A DNA stretch of 64,000 nt, taken from contig DAOULV010000001.1 in the NCBI GenBank assembly GCA_034416335.1, positions 124,001-188,000 on the forward strand, given 5' to 3'. The position numbers and the translations under genes were made by a program. Of the stretch, positions 1-8,170 are shown in pieces; within the stretch, counting starts at the first letter, position 1, and each line of letters starts with the position of its first letter. This DNA comes from MGML01 sp034416335 (GTDB lineage: Bacteria; Chloroflexota; Dehalococcoidia; Dehalococcoidales; UBA2162). Below the pieces are notes generated by a model. The model ran no database searches. It was not told the DNA's origin and saw only the letters and a program-made list of their open reading frames with translations.

Positions 1-321
1 GGGGGCTTTCTCGCCGTAGAAGTTGTCGGTATGAAACAGCATTGTCCCGAAGTGGACCGTATGTCCTTTCTTTTCCAGTTCTTCTATCAATTCCGGTGCA
101 AAGCGCTGTCCGGGTCCGAATCCGTACTGGTGCGGGACCACCACCAGATTGATATCCGTGCCTTCGTATTTCTCCATCGCCAGGCGGGCGGTCTCGCCGC
201 GAGTCGATGCCAGGACTATCTTGCTAACTCCCCGGGCTTTTGCTCTTTCCAGCGCCAGTTTCAGCGTTTCCTCGGTATTTTCGGTTCCCGATGTCTCGAA
301 GTAGGTTATCTTTTCTTCCAT
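1..321 (-). CDS. Pyruvate kinase C-terminal-domain-like protein (partial, runs off window)
   Basis: The 107 visible residues begin MEEKITYFETSGTENTEETL and continue with an alpha/beta pattern containing ASTRGETARLAMEKY, which resembles the C-terminal domain of pyruvate kinase (the ETGRTAR-type stretch). Stand-alone proteins of this fold are known in archaea and anaerobes and have no settled function. The start is the ATG ending at 321, preceded by an AGGAG ribosome-binding site. The C-terminus lies beyond position 1. The gene diverges from the acetyltransferase pair at 385. The catalytic TIM barrel of a real pyruvate kinase is absent from the visible part, so it is not called pyk. Confidence 0.72.
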   Translation of the reverse strand, partial: MEEKITYFETSGTENTEETLKLALERAKARGVSKIVLASTRGETARLAMEKYEGTDINLVVVPHQYGFGPGQRFAPELIEELEKKGHTVHFGTMLFHTDNFYGEKAP

Positions 322-384
322 CTACAGCTCTCCTCTCCTGTGTATTAAAATGTAAAATCCATTATATAATACGGAGTCATAAGT

Positions 385-909
385 ATGAAAATGGAATTAG
401 ATATTGCAGTAAAAAAGAATAAGGATCTTACCGAACAGGAACTGGAGGACATAGTTACGCTGTGTTCACATGCGTTTAATGAGAACTTCCGGCCTTACAT
501 GAAATCCTTTATAAACGCTACCCATATACTGGGGTACTATAACGGCGCACTTGTTTCGCATGTATTATGGCTTAACAGGTGGACACGTGCCGGAGATTCT
601 CCGATAATGAAAACCGCATTCGTGGATGCAGTCGCTGTCGATGGAAAATACAGGAAACGGGGATTTGCATCCTCCATGATAGCCAGGCTTACCAGTGAAA
701 TAACCGCTTACAACGTATCTGCGCTGACTACCGGTTCACCGGAATTTTACGAGCGTCTCGGCTGGCAGGCATGGCAGGGACCTGTGTATTTCCAGAGAGA
801 GGACGGAGAAATAACAGAGCTGAATGACTCGAAGCTAATGGTACTTTTTCTACCACGGACGCTGGCTCTTGAACTAAATGAACCTCTCACCATCGAGTGG
901 AGAGAATAG
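385..909 (+). CDS. GNAT acetyltransferase, AAC(2')-like (first of a tandem pair)
   Basis: A 174-residue single-domain GNAT protein. Family marks are the acetyl-CoA-binding segment VDGKYRKRGFASSMI (about residues 90-105), then TTGSPEFYERLGWQAWQGP and a C-terminal IEWRE. This order and the Tyr-Glu-Arg-Leu-Gly-Trp signature match aminoglycoside 2'-N-acetyltransferase-like proteins, which use acetyl-CoA to acetylate an amine. The substrate here cannot be read from sequence, and many chromosomal members are not resistance enzymes. The ATG at 385 has GGAG 8 bases upstream. The next gene is a diverged copy only 21 bases downstream, so the two are probably co-transcribed. Confidence 0.82.
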   Translation: MKMELDIAVKKNKDLTEQELEDIVTLCSHAFNENFRPYMKSFINATHILGYYNGALVSHVLWLNRWTRAGDSPIMKTAFVDAVAVDGKYRKRGFASSMIARLTSEITAYNVSALTTGSPEFYERLGWQAWQGPVYFQREDGEITELNDSKLMVLFLPRTLALELNEPLTIEWRE

Positions 910-930
910 CCTTTATTATTGATTTATACC

Positions 931-1467
931 ATGCAGAACAATGAACTGTCGCTGAAAGTAATAAAGTACCCGGACCTGTCCGAACAGGAACTGGTTAATA
1001 TAGTCACGCTGTGTTCACGGGCTTTTAATGTGGATTATCAGTCGTTCTTGAATACCTTTCACGGAGCGACTCACGTTCTGGGTTACTTTGATCGAACTCT
1101 CGTTTCTCACGCCTTATGGATTACCAGGTGGCTGCAGGTTCAGGACTCACCGCCGATGAGGACCGCCTACATCGAAGCGGTAGCGACGGATGAGTCATAC
1201 CGTAACCGGGGTTGTGCGTCGGCGGTTATGCGTAGAATTGCGGAAGAAATCGTCGACTTCGACCTCGGTGGCTTGTGCACCGGCTCAACGGATTTTTACT
1301 CGCGGCTGGGCTGGCAGCTGTGGAAAGGACCTCTCTTCATCCGTAAAGATAGCGAACTGTTTCCCGCTCAGGAAAACGGGGTCATGATATTGCCATTACC
1401 CGAAACACCGGAACTCGACCTTTCCGCATCCCTCTCCGTCGAATGGCGTGAAGGCGAGGTGTGGTAA
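931..1467 (+). CDS. GNAT acetyltransferase, AAC(2')-like (second of a tandem pair)
   Basis: 178 residues, clearly a paralogue of the gene before it: both share a LSEQEL/LTEQEL start, VTLCSxAFN, LGYF/LGYY, VSHxLW, the acetyl-CoA loop (here ATDESYRNRGCASAVM), TGSxxFYxRLGWQxW and a final VEWREGEVW. The full AAC(2')-type C-terminus is kept, better than in the first copy. The ATG at 931 is preferred; a TTG at 919 is also in frame but neither has a clear Shine-Dalgarno, which suggests translational coupling to the first copy. The acceptor substrate is unknown. Confidence 0.8.
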   Translation: MQNNELSLKVIKYPDLSEQELVNIVTLCSRAFNVDYQSFLNTFHGATHVLGYFDRTLVSHALWITRWLQVQDSPPMRTAYIEAVATDESYRNRGCASAVMRRIAEEIVDFDLGGLCTGSTDFYSRLGWQLWKGPLFIRKDSELFPAQENGVMILPLPETPELDLSASLSVEWREGEVW

Positions 1468-1575
1468 ACTTAATCCCTTAGAAATCTGTAATATGTTGTA
1501 ATTCCAGGCCGCTTTCTGGTGATAAAATAGTCTGATATCCAAAAACTCACCGGTGTTTTTTTCACTGTTCTGAAA

Positions 1576-1581
1576 TATAAT
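1576..1581 (+). promoter_or_regulatory. -10 element (TATAAT) placing the start of transcription at the add start codon
   Basis: A perfect TATAAT ends 6 bases before the ATG at 1588, and no Shine-Dalgarno lies between them. A transcript from here would begin at or within a base or two of the ATG, so a leaderless mRNA is inferred. No good -35 is visible 17 bases upstream. Confidence 0.4.
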
Positions 1582-1587
1582 ACCTTT

Positions 1588-2598
1588 ATGAGTACTGATA
1601 ACAGGAAATCCTGGTATGAAAGAGTCCCGAAAGCGGAACTCCACCTCCATCTGACCGGAGCTATCCCTCACCAGACACTCTGGGAACTAATTCAAAAATA
1701 TGGCGGCGACCCTTCCGTCCCGGATTTTTCCTCCCTTGAAAAGAAATTCGAATACCGGGATTTTATGCACTTCCTGGATACCTGGAACTGGAAAAACCAG
1801 TTCCTGAGAGAATATGAAGACTTCACCTTCCTCTCGGAAGCAGTCGCCCGAGACCTGGCAGACCAGAATGTATTATACGCCGAGGTATTTTTTTCATCTT
1901 CCCGGTTCGCCAACAAAAACATTAAAACCCAGAAACTGGCTGAAGCAATTCGCAAGGGCCTTTCAAGGGTACCTGAAATTGAAATCAACCTTATAGTCGA
2001 CCTGGTACGCGACAACGGACCCGAAAACGCGGATAGAATTTTACCGGATATTATCGAAGCCAAGGAATTCGGGATTATAGGTATTGGTCTGGGAGGAGCG
2101 GAACAGTTGTATCCCCAGGAGCTTTTTGTAGATGTATTCGAAAAAGCCCGTCAGGCAGGACTGCACACCACCGCCCATGCCGGTGAAGCAGCCGGACCCG
2201 AAAGTATCCGGGGAGCGGTCGACAGCCTGAAGGTTGAACGCATCGGTCATGGGACCCGGGCCGTTGAGGATGAAAGACTGGTCGATTATCTTGCCGAACA
2301 TTCTATACCTATCGAGATATGCCTGCTTTCGAACGTGAAAACCGGGATAGTCGAAACGGTGGAAAAACATCCGGTAAGGTATTATTACGACAGAAATATC
2401 CCCATCAGCATAAATACCGACGACCCGAAAATGTTCGGTAATTCACTGGCTCAGGAATTCGAGACTCTAAGCACCGTCTTTGGTTTTATAAGGGATGAAA
2501 TCCGTACTCTGTTATTTAACGCCGTCCGGACTTCCTGGCTGCCCGAAGATAAAAAGAGAGAGTTGGCCGGCAGACTGATTAACCATCCTGACTGGTAA
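1588..2598 (+). CDS. add: Adenosine deaminase family protein
   Basis: 336 residues of amidohydrolase fold. Zinc ligands His19 and His21 sit in KAELHLHLTG, the HAGE motif carries His197 and catalytic Glu200, a following ERIGHGTR supplies the catalytic His, and NTDDP gives Asp278/Asp279. These are the residues of the adenosine/adenine deaminase family, which hydrolyse the 6-amino group of purines. The length is usual for bacterial Add. Adenine deaminase (ADE-type) or a modified-nucleoside deaminase cannot be excluded by eye. The only visible promoter element is a TATAAT immediately before the start. It converges on the tungsten oxidoreductase gene. Confidence 0.88.
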   Translation: MSTDNRKSWYERVPKAELHLHLTGAIPHQTLWELIQKYGGDPSVPDFSSLEKKFEYRDFMHFLDTWNWKNQFLREYEDFTFLSEAVARDLADQNVLYAEVFFSSSRFANKNIKTQKLAEAIRKGLSRVPEIEINLIVDLVRDNGPENADRILPDIIEAKEFGIIGIGLGGAEQLYPQELFVDVFEKARQAGLHTTAHAGEAAGPESIRGAVDSLKVERIGHGTRAVEDERLVDYLAEHSIPIEICLLSNVKTGIVETVEKHPVRYYYDRNIPISINTDDPKMFGNSLAQEFETLSTVFGFIRDEIRTLLFNAVRTSWLPEDKKRELAGRLINHPDW

Positions 2599-2617
2599 CC
2601 CACTGTTATTATGTCAA

Positions 2618-4453
2618 TTACGGCGGCCCGAATCCGGGACCTTGCTGCGGCGGATACAGCTCCTCCGCGATATCATTAAGCCCCAGCTCCAACAGTTTGG
2701 CTTTACTCGGTTTCGTCGTTACCCTGTCCCAGTCGAGGGCGCCGAGGTTCCACCAGCATTCTTCATCTATATCCAGCGTCACTCCGCGCAGAGGGCCGTC
2801 TTCCTGCGGCGGGGCGCCGATAATCCTCGGATGTACGTAGCGCTCCAGCGGGTTGATTCCCTCACGCAGGTTAAACACATGCCGCATATTGGCGATTCTC
2901 TCCCCCGCTTTCAACAGTTCCGCCATCGGCCTGTCCAACCCCGTTATCGCTTTCATATACGTTTCCTGGTAAGGGCCGAATTCACCCTCGGTCTGGTCCA
3001 GCGGTATCATGCAGACTCCCATCGCGTTCGAGAGATGCGACCTGAAACTGTTGGGGCCGAATGACTGCGTGTGCCGGCCCGGCGTGGCATCCATCTTGTA
3101 CATAGCGGCGGATGCATGCCCCGCATGGCGAGGTACCGGCAGCTTGGGATCGTGCATTCCAAGGTCCTGCCCGTCTATGTGCACGGCGTATTCCCCGGAA
3201 CCGTTCCCTATCCTCTCGGCAGCGAGTCTCACGCCGTCGGCGAGAATGTCCCCGAGTCCTTCCCTCTTCACCAGTTTTTCGGTCATCTGCACTATCGCCT
3301 TCGGGTCGCCCCACTTGAGGTCGATCCCGTCCGTATCCGCTTTCGTCAGGATACCCTTTTCATAGCACTCCATGGCGAAGGCAATCATTGCTCCGGCAGA
3401 TATAGTATCCATTCCGTAGGCATTGCAGAGATGCCCCGCCATCTGGATGGACTCAGCATTGGTGTTCATGCAGAGGCCGCCGAAAGCGCCGATGGTCTCG
3501 TATTCCACCCTCTGGATTCCCTCAGGATAATTGAAATCACCCTTGCCCGCGTTAAGAGATGCTTTACAGGCGCAGGGACACCGCCAGCAGCCGAACCTCT
3601 GTTTCACATTGGATATCATATTATCCCGGTGCAGTCCGGAAACATCGGGCAGGTCGACGCCACCTATACCGGCCCAGTTCATTATCGGTGTATCTCCGCT
3701 GGCGGCTGACATATCACCGTGCCCGCTGGTACCATATTTATGAAATCTCTCAAGAAAACGTTTCTCTTTCAGAGCTTCCTGCTGATCCGCCCTTATCCTG
3801 TCCGCCATTTCCACATCCGCAATGGGGACCTTCATATCCCCATCCACCACCACCGCCTTCAATCTCTTGGAACCGAGCACCGCTCCCAGACCGGAGCGTC
3901 CGGCGGCGTCGCCCTTGTGAGTAATGACGCAAGCTATCCGCGAAAGCTTCTCCCCGGCAGGGCCGATACTGGAGACTCTCGCCGATTTCCCGTATTCGGC
4001 AGCAAGGATATCCTCTGTTTCGTAGGTTGTCCTGCCCCAGAGGTGGGAAGCATCTTTCAGTTCGGCTTTCCCGTTGATTACGGCGAGATATACCGGTTTT
4101 TCGGAAATCCCTGAAATAAAGATTCCATCGTATCCGGCGAACTTCAGGTAAGGGCCGAAAAATCCGCCGGAATTGGCGTCGCCCCAGCCCAGCGTAAGAG
4201 GCGATCTTGCCATTACCTGGTACCGGGTGCCGCCGATTGCCGGTGTTCCGGTTAGGGGTCCGGTCATGTACCCGAATATATTGTCCGGCCCAAGCGGGTC
4301 CGCTCTTGCTTTCTGCCTATCGTAAAGCACCCTCGAACCGACCCCGTAACCGCCGATAAAATCCCGGTAAAGGCCTTCGTCCGGAGTGTCTTCCCTTATC
4401 TCAGCGGTGGAAAGGTCGACGAAGAGGAGTTTTCCCATGTATCCACCCGTCAT
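2618..4453 (-). CDS. aor: Tungsten-containing aldehyde:ferredoxin oxidoreductase
   Basis: 611 residues. The N-terminus MTGGYMGKLLFVDLS with FIGGYGVGSR and the later GGTRYQVMARSP are typical of AOR domain 1, which binds the bis-pyranopterin tungsten cofactor. The [4Fe-4S] site is CWRCPCAC near residue 288 (C-x2-C-x3-C), with a probable fourth ligand in GVCMIP near the C-terminal third. The family oxidises aldehydes to acids with ferredoxin as acceptor. The ATG ending at 4453 follows an AGGAGGT site 5 bases away; longer in-frame starts lack this. It lies 19 bases downstream of the HIT gene on the same strand. The exact aldehyde is not predictable, and no electron-transfer subunit is adjacent. 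Confidence 0.93.
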   Translation of the reverse strand: MTGGYMGKLLFVDLSTAEIREDTPDEGLYRDFIGGYGVGSRVLYDRQKARADPLGPDNIFGYMTGPLTGTPAIGGTRYQVMARSPLTLGWGDANSGGFFGPYLKFAGYDGIFISGISEKPVYLAVINGKAELKDASHLWGRTTYETEDILAAEYGKSARVSSIGPAGEKLSRIACVITHKGDAAGRSGLGAVLGSKRLKAVVVDGDMKVPIADVEMADRIRADQQEALKEKRFLERFHKYGTSGHGDMSAASGDTPIMNWAGIGGVDLPDVSGLHRDNMISNVKQRFGCWRCPCACKASLNAGKGDFNYPEGIQRVEYETIGAFGGLCMNTNAESIQMAGHLCNAYGMDTISAGAMIAFAMECYEKGILTKADTDGIDLKWGDPKAIVQMTEKLVKREGLGDILADGVRLAAERIGNGSGEYAVHIDGQDLGMHDPKLPVPRHAGHASAAMYKMDATPGRHTQSFGPNSFRSHLSNAMGVCMIPLDQTEGEFGPYQETYMKAITGLDRPMAELLKAGERIANMRHVFNLREGINPLERYVHPRIIGAPPQEDGPLRGVTLDIDEECWWNLGALDWDRVTTKPSKAKLLELGLNDIAEELYPPQQGPGFGPP

Positions 4454-4472
4454 ATTGACCTCCTCTCCCGCC

Positions 4473-4946
4473 TTAAAATTTACCCTTGAGTTTCTTATAA
4501 GAGTCCGCCAGCGCCTCCGGTACAACCCTGATATCCGATACTACGGTCATAAAATTGGTGTCGCCCTGCCAGCGCGGCACGATATGCGTATGGATATGGT
4601 CTTCGATGCCGGCTCCGGCCACGGCCCCCATATTGATACCGACGTTAAAACCGGCGGGATTCAGTTCTTTTCTCAGGATTCCCACACTGCGGCTGACGAT
4701 ACTGAAATGCTCGTTTCTTTCTTCATCGGAAAGACTGTCCAGGGAGGAAGTATGGCGGTAAGGTGCCACCATCAGGTGATAGGGATTGTACGGATACAGG
4801 TTCAGTAAAACGAAGTTATGACTTCCCCTGTACAGGATATAATTCTTCTCATCGTCATCCTGCTTCGGTTTTTCGCACAGGATACAGGCTCCTGACTTCT
4901 CACTTTCTATATATTTCATGCGCCAGGGTGCCCAGACATGTTCCAT
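4473..4946 (-). CDS. HIT family hydrolase/AP4A-phosphorylase-like protein
   Basis: 157 residues. The histidine triad is HIHTHIV (His117, His119, His121) and a zinc pair CILC lies at Cys21-Cys24, a layout seen in Fhit/AP4A-phosphorylase-like bacterial HIT proteins that cleave dinucleoside polyphosphates or nucleotidyl conjugates. The start MEHVWAPWRM is chosen because AAGGAG lies 8 bases upstream. A longer reading would begin inside the terminator hairpin at 4991-5021, which argues against it. It is the first gene of a two-gene unit with aor; the pairing has no obvious biochemical logic. Confidence 0.88.
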   Translation of the reverse strand: MEHVWAPWRMKYIESEKSGACILCEKPKQDDDEKNYILYRGSHNFVLLNLYPYNPYHLMVAPYRHTSSLDSLSDEERNEHFSIVSRSVGILRKELNPAGFNVGINMGAVAGAGIEDHIHTHIVPRWQGDTNFMTVVSDIRVVPEALADSYKKLKGKF

Positions 4947-4990
4947 ACTGTTACTCCTTGCCCCCATTCTTCCGCTATTGTATAGGTAAA

Positions 4991-5021
4991 ATATATAGAG
5001 GGGCAATGCCCCTCTATATAT
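4991..5021 (-). terminator. Rho-independent terminator downstream of korB
   Basis: Perfect 13-base inverted repeat (4991-5003 and 5009-5021, extendable by one C-G pair) around a 3-5 base loop. Read on the minus strand it follows the stop of korB and is succeeded by a short U run. It separates the korAB unit from the HIT-aor unit. Confidence 0.7.
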
Positions 5022-5047
5022 AAAAAAAATATTTCCGGTATAACGCT

Positions 5048-5902
5048 CTACAGAAATTCGTCCAGCAGTTTATCTACACTGTCCGGACTAATCTCCTGAC
5101 CTACCAGTGTTCCCCGCGAAAGAACAGGGAATTGTTCTTCGAATGCGGAACGTTCCTCTTGGTAAATAATTCCCGCAGGTATCCTGTCGCCCCACTCCAT
5201 CGCCTTCTCAAGCGCTGCTGCTTTGTCGTACGGGCTGTATCCGGCTTCTTCATCAAGCTTATATATTCTTTCTCTGTACCATTCGTAGGTATTTTTGTGG
5301 TTGAAAGAAACACAGGGCTGGAGAATATCCACCAGGGCAAATCCTCTGTGCGTGATACCTTCTCTTATCAGATCCGCCAGGTGTTCCGTGTCCCCGGCAA
5401 ATCCCCGGGCAACCAGTCCCGCCCCCGATACTATCGCCAGGGCAAGCGGATTCACCGGCATCGGAGCACCCTGAGGAGTCGTCTTCGTAACGAATCCGGC
5501 ATCGCTGGTCGGAGATGCCTGTCCCTTCGTCAGACCGTATATCTGGTTATTGTGTACCAGGTACGTAATATCGTGATTACGCCGCATCGCGTGAATGAAG
5601 TGATTTCCTCCTTCGCCGTAACCATCGCCGTCGCCGCTTATTGCGATAACGGTTAGCTCGGGATTGGCAACCTTGGCGCCGACAGCCGGAGGGACAGGTC
5701 TGCCGTGGAGCGAGTTGAAGGTGTTGCACTTCATATAATGCGGCAGCTTGCCGGACTGGCCGATCCCAGAAACCATTAGTACATTATGAGGTTCAAGTTC
5801 CAGTTCAACCAGCGCCTTCTTTACCGCGCTGAGAATACCGAAGTTGCCGCAGCCCGGGCACCAGGCGCTTTCGAGACCTTCATAATCCTTAAGTGTCACC
5901 AT
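5048..5902 (-). CDS. korB: 2-oxoacid:ferredoxin oxidoreductase, beta (TPP-binding) subunit
   Basis: 284 residues. CPGCG at the N-terminus (AWCPGCGNFGIL), GDGDGYGEGGNHF and HNNQIYGLTKGQ form the thiamine-diphosphate/Mg binding segment of KorB/PorB proteins. With the alpha subunit it converts a 2-oxoacid and CoA to acyl-CoA, CO2 and reduced ferredoxin. ATG ending at 5902 is chosen: an AAAAGGAGGG site sits about 8 bases upstream inside the end of korA, and a longer start would itself consist of that site. The stop of korA and this start are separated by a single base, indicating translational coupling. Substrate (2-oxoglutarate or pyruvate) is not resolved. Confidence 0.92.
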   Translation of the reverse strand: MVTLKDYEGLESAWCPGCGNFGILSAVKKALVELELEPHNVLMVSGIGQSGKLPHYMKCNTFNSLHGRPVPPAVGAKVANPELTVIAISGDGDGYGEGGNHFIHAMRRNHDITYLVHNNQIYGLTKGQASPTSDAGFVTKTTPQGAPMPVNPLALAIVSGAGLVARGFAGDTEHLADLIREGITHRGFALVDILQPCVSFNHKNTYEWYRERIYKLDEEAGYSPYDKAAALEKAMEWGDRIPAGIIYQEERSAFEEQFPVLSRGTLVGQEISPDSVDKLLDEFL

Positions 5903-5903
5903 A

Positions 5904-7598
5904 TTACAGTCCCTCCTTTTCAAGTTCCGTGATGATAAATTGCGGAGTAATCGGGCGGCCGTCGTATTTCAGTATTTTCCCGTCGACTTCTTTTCCCGTT
6001 TCCGTCCTTATCAGCCTGGCGAGCTGACCGGTAGCATTACCTTCTACAATTACACTTTTTCCGGCGTTTTCCATCGCTCTGTTAACGGCATCAGTCGGGA
6101 AGGGATAGAGATGGTTCAGGTTTACCATCCCAGCACTCACACCTTTTTCATTGAGAATATCCACGGCTTCGCGGACAGCGCCGTATGAACTTCCCCAGCT
6201 TATAAGTAAAGTTTCAGCGTTCTCTTTACCGTACTTCCACGGTTCAAGAATACTACTGTCAATACCGTCGAACTTCCGTAAGCGTTTCCGGACAATCTCG
6301 TTCCTCATCTGTGCATCTTCGGTAAGGTGCCCGACGTCATCGTGTTCATCGGAATCGGTCACTACCAGGGCTTCGCTCCGGCCAGGGAAAACCCGGGGCG
6401 ATATCCCCGATTCGGTTATGGTGTGCCGTTTGTACTCTCCCGGGTCTCCCCGGTACATTTCTCCCCGGTCGATAACTACCTTCGAGAGGTCGAATCTGTC
6501 TACGGTTGCGTACGAACTCGCCAGATGCTGGTCTGTCAGGATAATAGCCGGCGTCTGGTATATGTCGGCAAGATTAAAAGCTTCAACGGTAAGCCAGAAG
6601 CAGTCTTCGATGTTGGCCGGTGCCAGTACGATCCGCGGAAATTCGCCGTGGTGCGCCGTAAGTACGAACTGCAGGTCGCCCTGCTCCGTCCTGGTCGGCA
6701 GACCCACTGCTGGGCCGGGACGCTGGGCATCGATAATAACCACCGGTGTCTCCGTAATTCCTGCCAGGCCCAACCCTTCCACCATCAGGCAGAGACCGCT
6801 TCCCGAGGTAGTGGTCATCGACCTTACCCCCGCGTAACCGGCGCCGACTATCATATTGACTGCCGCCACCTCATCCTCAGCCTGCATAACCACGATTCCG
6901 TACTCATCCTCCCGCGCCGCCATATACTCCATAATTGAGGTCGACGGAGTCATCGGATAAGATGAAACATACTTGCATCCGGCTGCTATCGCACCCAGGG
7001 CGATTGCTTCGTTGCCGCTGAGAAGCATTCTCCTGTCACCACCGGCAGTACTTATCGGATTAAAGTCCGTACTGCCCCGGTAATTTTTCCTGCTGTAATC
7101 GTAACCTGCCCGGGCAGCTTTTATATTGGCTCTACCCGTTTCACCCTCTCCGTACTGTTCCTCGAGTACTTTCTCCAGTATCGAAATATCGAATTCAACC
7201 AGGCTCAGGGCTGCACCGAGAGCGGCTGTATTCTCCATTATCCTGTCGCTGACGAGTTCCCCGAACGGTACCCTGAACGTATTCTTATCGTCTTCAGCCG
7301 TCGCTCCGCCTTCATCGACAATGATTATGCCGGAAGAGGTCAGCTCATCACGATGCAGCTCGACGGTTTCCTCATTCAGCGCCAGCAGCAAATCTATCGA
7401 TTCCCTGACGGCGCCGACCTCTGAATCCGCAGCCCTGACCCGGTAGAAGTTATGTCCACCCCTCACCCTGGATTCATAGTCCTGGTCGGCGAAAACAAAA
7501 TATCCGGCGCGGGACAGGGACTTGGCAAGAATATGACCTACGGACTGCACTCCCTGTCCGGCTTCGCCCCCTATCATAATATTGATTAGCGTTGCCAT
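5904..7598 (-). CDS. korA: 2-oxoacid:ferredoxin oxidoreductase, fused gamma-alpha subunit
   Basis: 564 residues. Residues 1 to about 185 form the gamma domain (IGGEAGQGVQSVG, RVRGGHNFYRVR). From about 195 the alpha/pyrimidine-binding domain begins (GNEAIALGAIAAGCKY, SYPMTPSTSIMEY), ending with a transketolase C-terminal-like domain (LISWGSSYGAVREAV). This gamma-alpha fusion paired with a separate beta subunit and no delta ferredoxin subunit is the two-subunit KorAB architecture. The ATG ending at 7598 follows a GGGGGT site. Its job in an anaerobe would be ferredoxin-linked synthesis or oxidation of 2-oxoacids. Confidence 0.92.
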   Translation of the reverse strand: MATLINIMIGGEAGQGVQSVGHILAKSLSRAGYFVFADQDYESRVRGGHNFYRVRAADSEVGAVRESIDLLLALNEETVELHRDELTSSGIIIVDEGGATAEDDKNTFRVPFGELVSDRIMENTAALGAALSLVEFDISILEKVLEEQYGEGETGRANIKAARAGYDYSRKNYRGSTDFNPISTAGGDRRMLLSGNEAIALGAIAAGCKYVSSYPMTPSTSIMEYMAAREDEYGIVVMQAEDEVAAVNMIVGAGYAGVRSMTTTSGSGLCLMVEGLGLAGITETPVVIIDAQRPGPAVGLPTRTEQGDLQFVLTAHHGEFPRIVLAPANIEDCFWLTVEAFNLADIYQTPAIILTDQHLASSYATVDRFDLSKVVIDRGEMYRGDPGEYKRHTITESGISPRVFPGRSEALVVTDSDEHDDVGHLTEDAQMRNEIVRKRLRKFDGIDSSILEPWKYGKENAETLLISWGSSYGAVREAVDILNEKGVSAGMVNLNHLYPFPTDAVNRAMENAGKSVIVEGNATGQLARLIRTETGKEVDGKILKYDGRPITPQFIITELEKEGL

Positions 7599-7628
7599 TG
7601 TTTTACCCCCTTCCGGGCAATCCTTATT

Positions 7629-8144
7629 TTACCCGGCTATTTTTTCAAGGGCTTCCAGTGCCTTATCGTAGTCCGGGGGAGTTCCTACCTCTTTCACGTA
7701 TTCCACGTACCGCACTGTATCGTCTTTATCGACGATAAATACCGCCCGGCTGAGGAGACGCAGCTCCTTTATCAGCACTCCGTAGGCAGTACCGAAAGAC
7801 GCATCTCTGTGATCGGAAAGCGTCTTGAGATTGGTAATATTGTTCGCTCCGCAGTACCTCGACTGAGCAAAAGGCAGGTCCATGCTGATAGTGTAAATAA
7901 CCACGTCCTCGTGCTTGCCGGCTTCCTGCTCGAACCACTGCGTCTGGATGTCGCAGACCGGTGTATCCAGCGAAGTGACTACACTCAGCACTCTCACCTT
8001 TCCTCTGCTTTCGGAAAGACTCAAGTCTTCCATATCTATCGTCTGCAGGGTAAATTCGGGAGCTTTATCACCAACCTTTATCTCCGGCCCTACCAGGGTT
8101 ACCGGCTTCGACTGAAACGTTACTACTCCTTTTCTCTCCTCCAT
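7629..8144 (-). CDS. tpx: Thiol peroxidase
   Basis: 171 residues, the standard Tpx length. The peroxidatic cysteine is Cys64 in SLDTPVCDIQT, and the resolving cysteine is Cys98 in QSRYCGAN, matching the atypical 2-Cys peroxiredoxin Tpx subfamily. It reduces hydrogen and alkyl peroxides with thioredoxin in the cytoplasm. The ATG ending at 8144 has a GGGAG site. It sits between korAB and the persulfide/rhodanese gene, all minus strand, and fits an oxidative-stress or sulfur-stress role in an anaerobe. Confidence 0.93.
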   Translation of the reverse strand: MEERKGVVTFQSKPVTLVGPEIKVGDKAPEFTLQTIDMEDLSLSESRGKVRVLSVVTSLDTPVCDIQTQWFEQEAGKHEDVVIYTISMDLPFAQSRYCGANNITNLKTLSDHRDASFGTAYGVLIKELRLLSRAVFIVDKDDTVRYVEYVKEVGTPPDYDKALEALEKIAG

Positions 8145-8170
8145 TTTCTCCCTATACCTCCCTTATAGTT

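Noticed and set aside
1540..1562. Terminator-like CACCGGTG followed by seven T
   Set aside because: The palindrome leaves no room for a loop, so a stable hairpin is unlikely.
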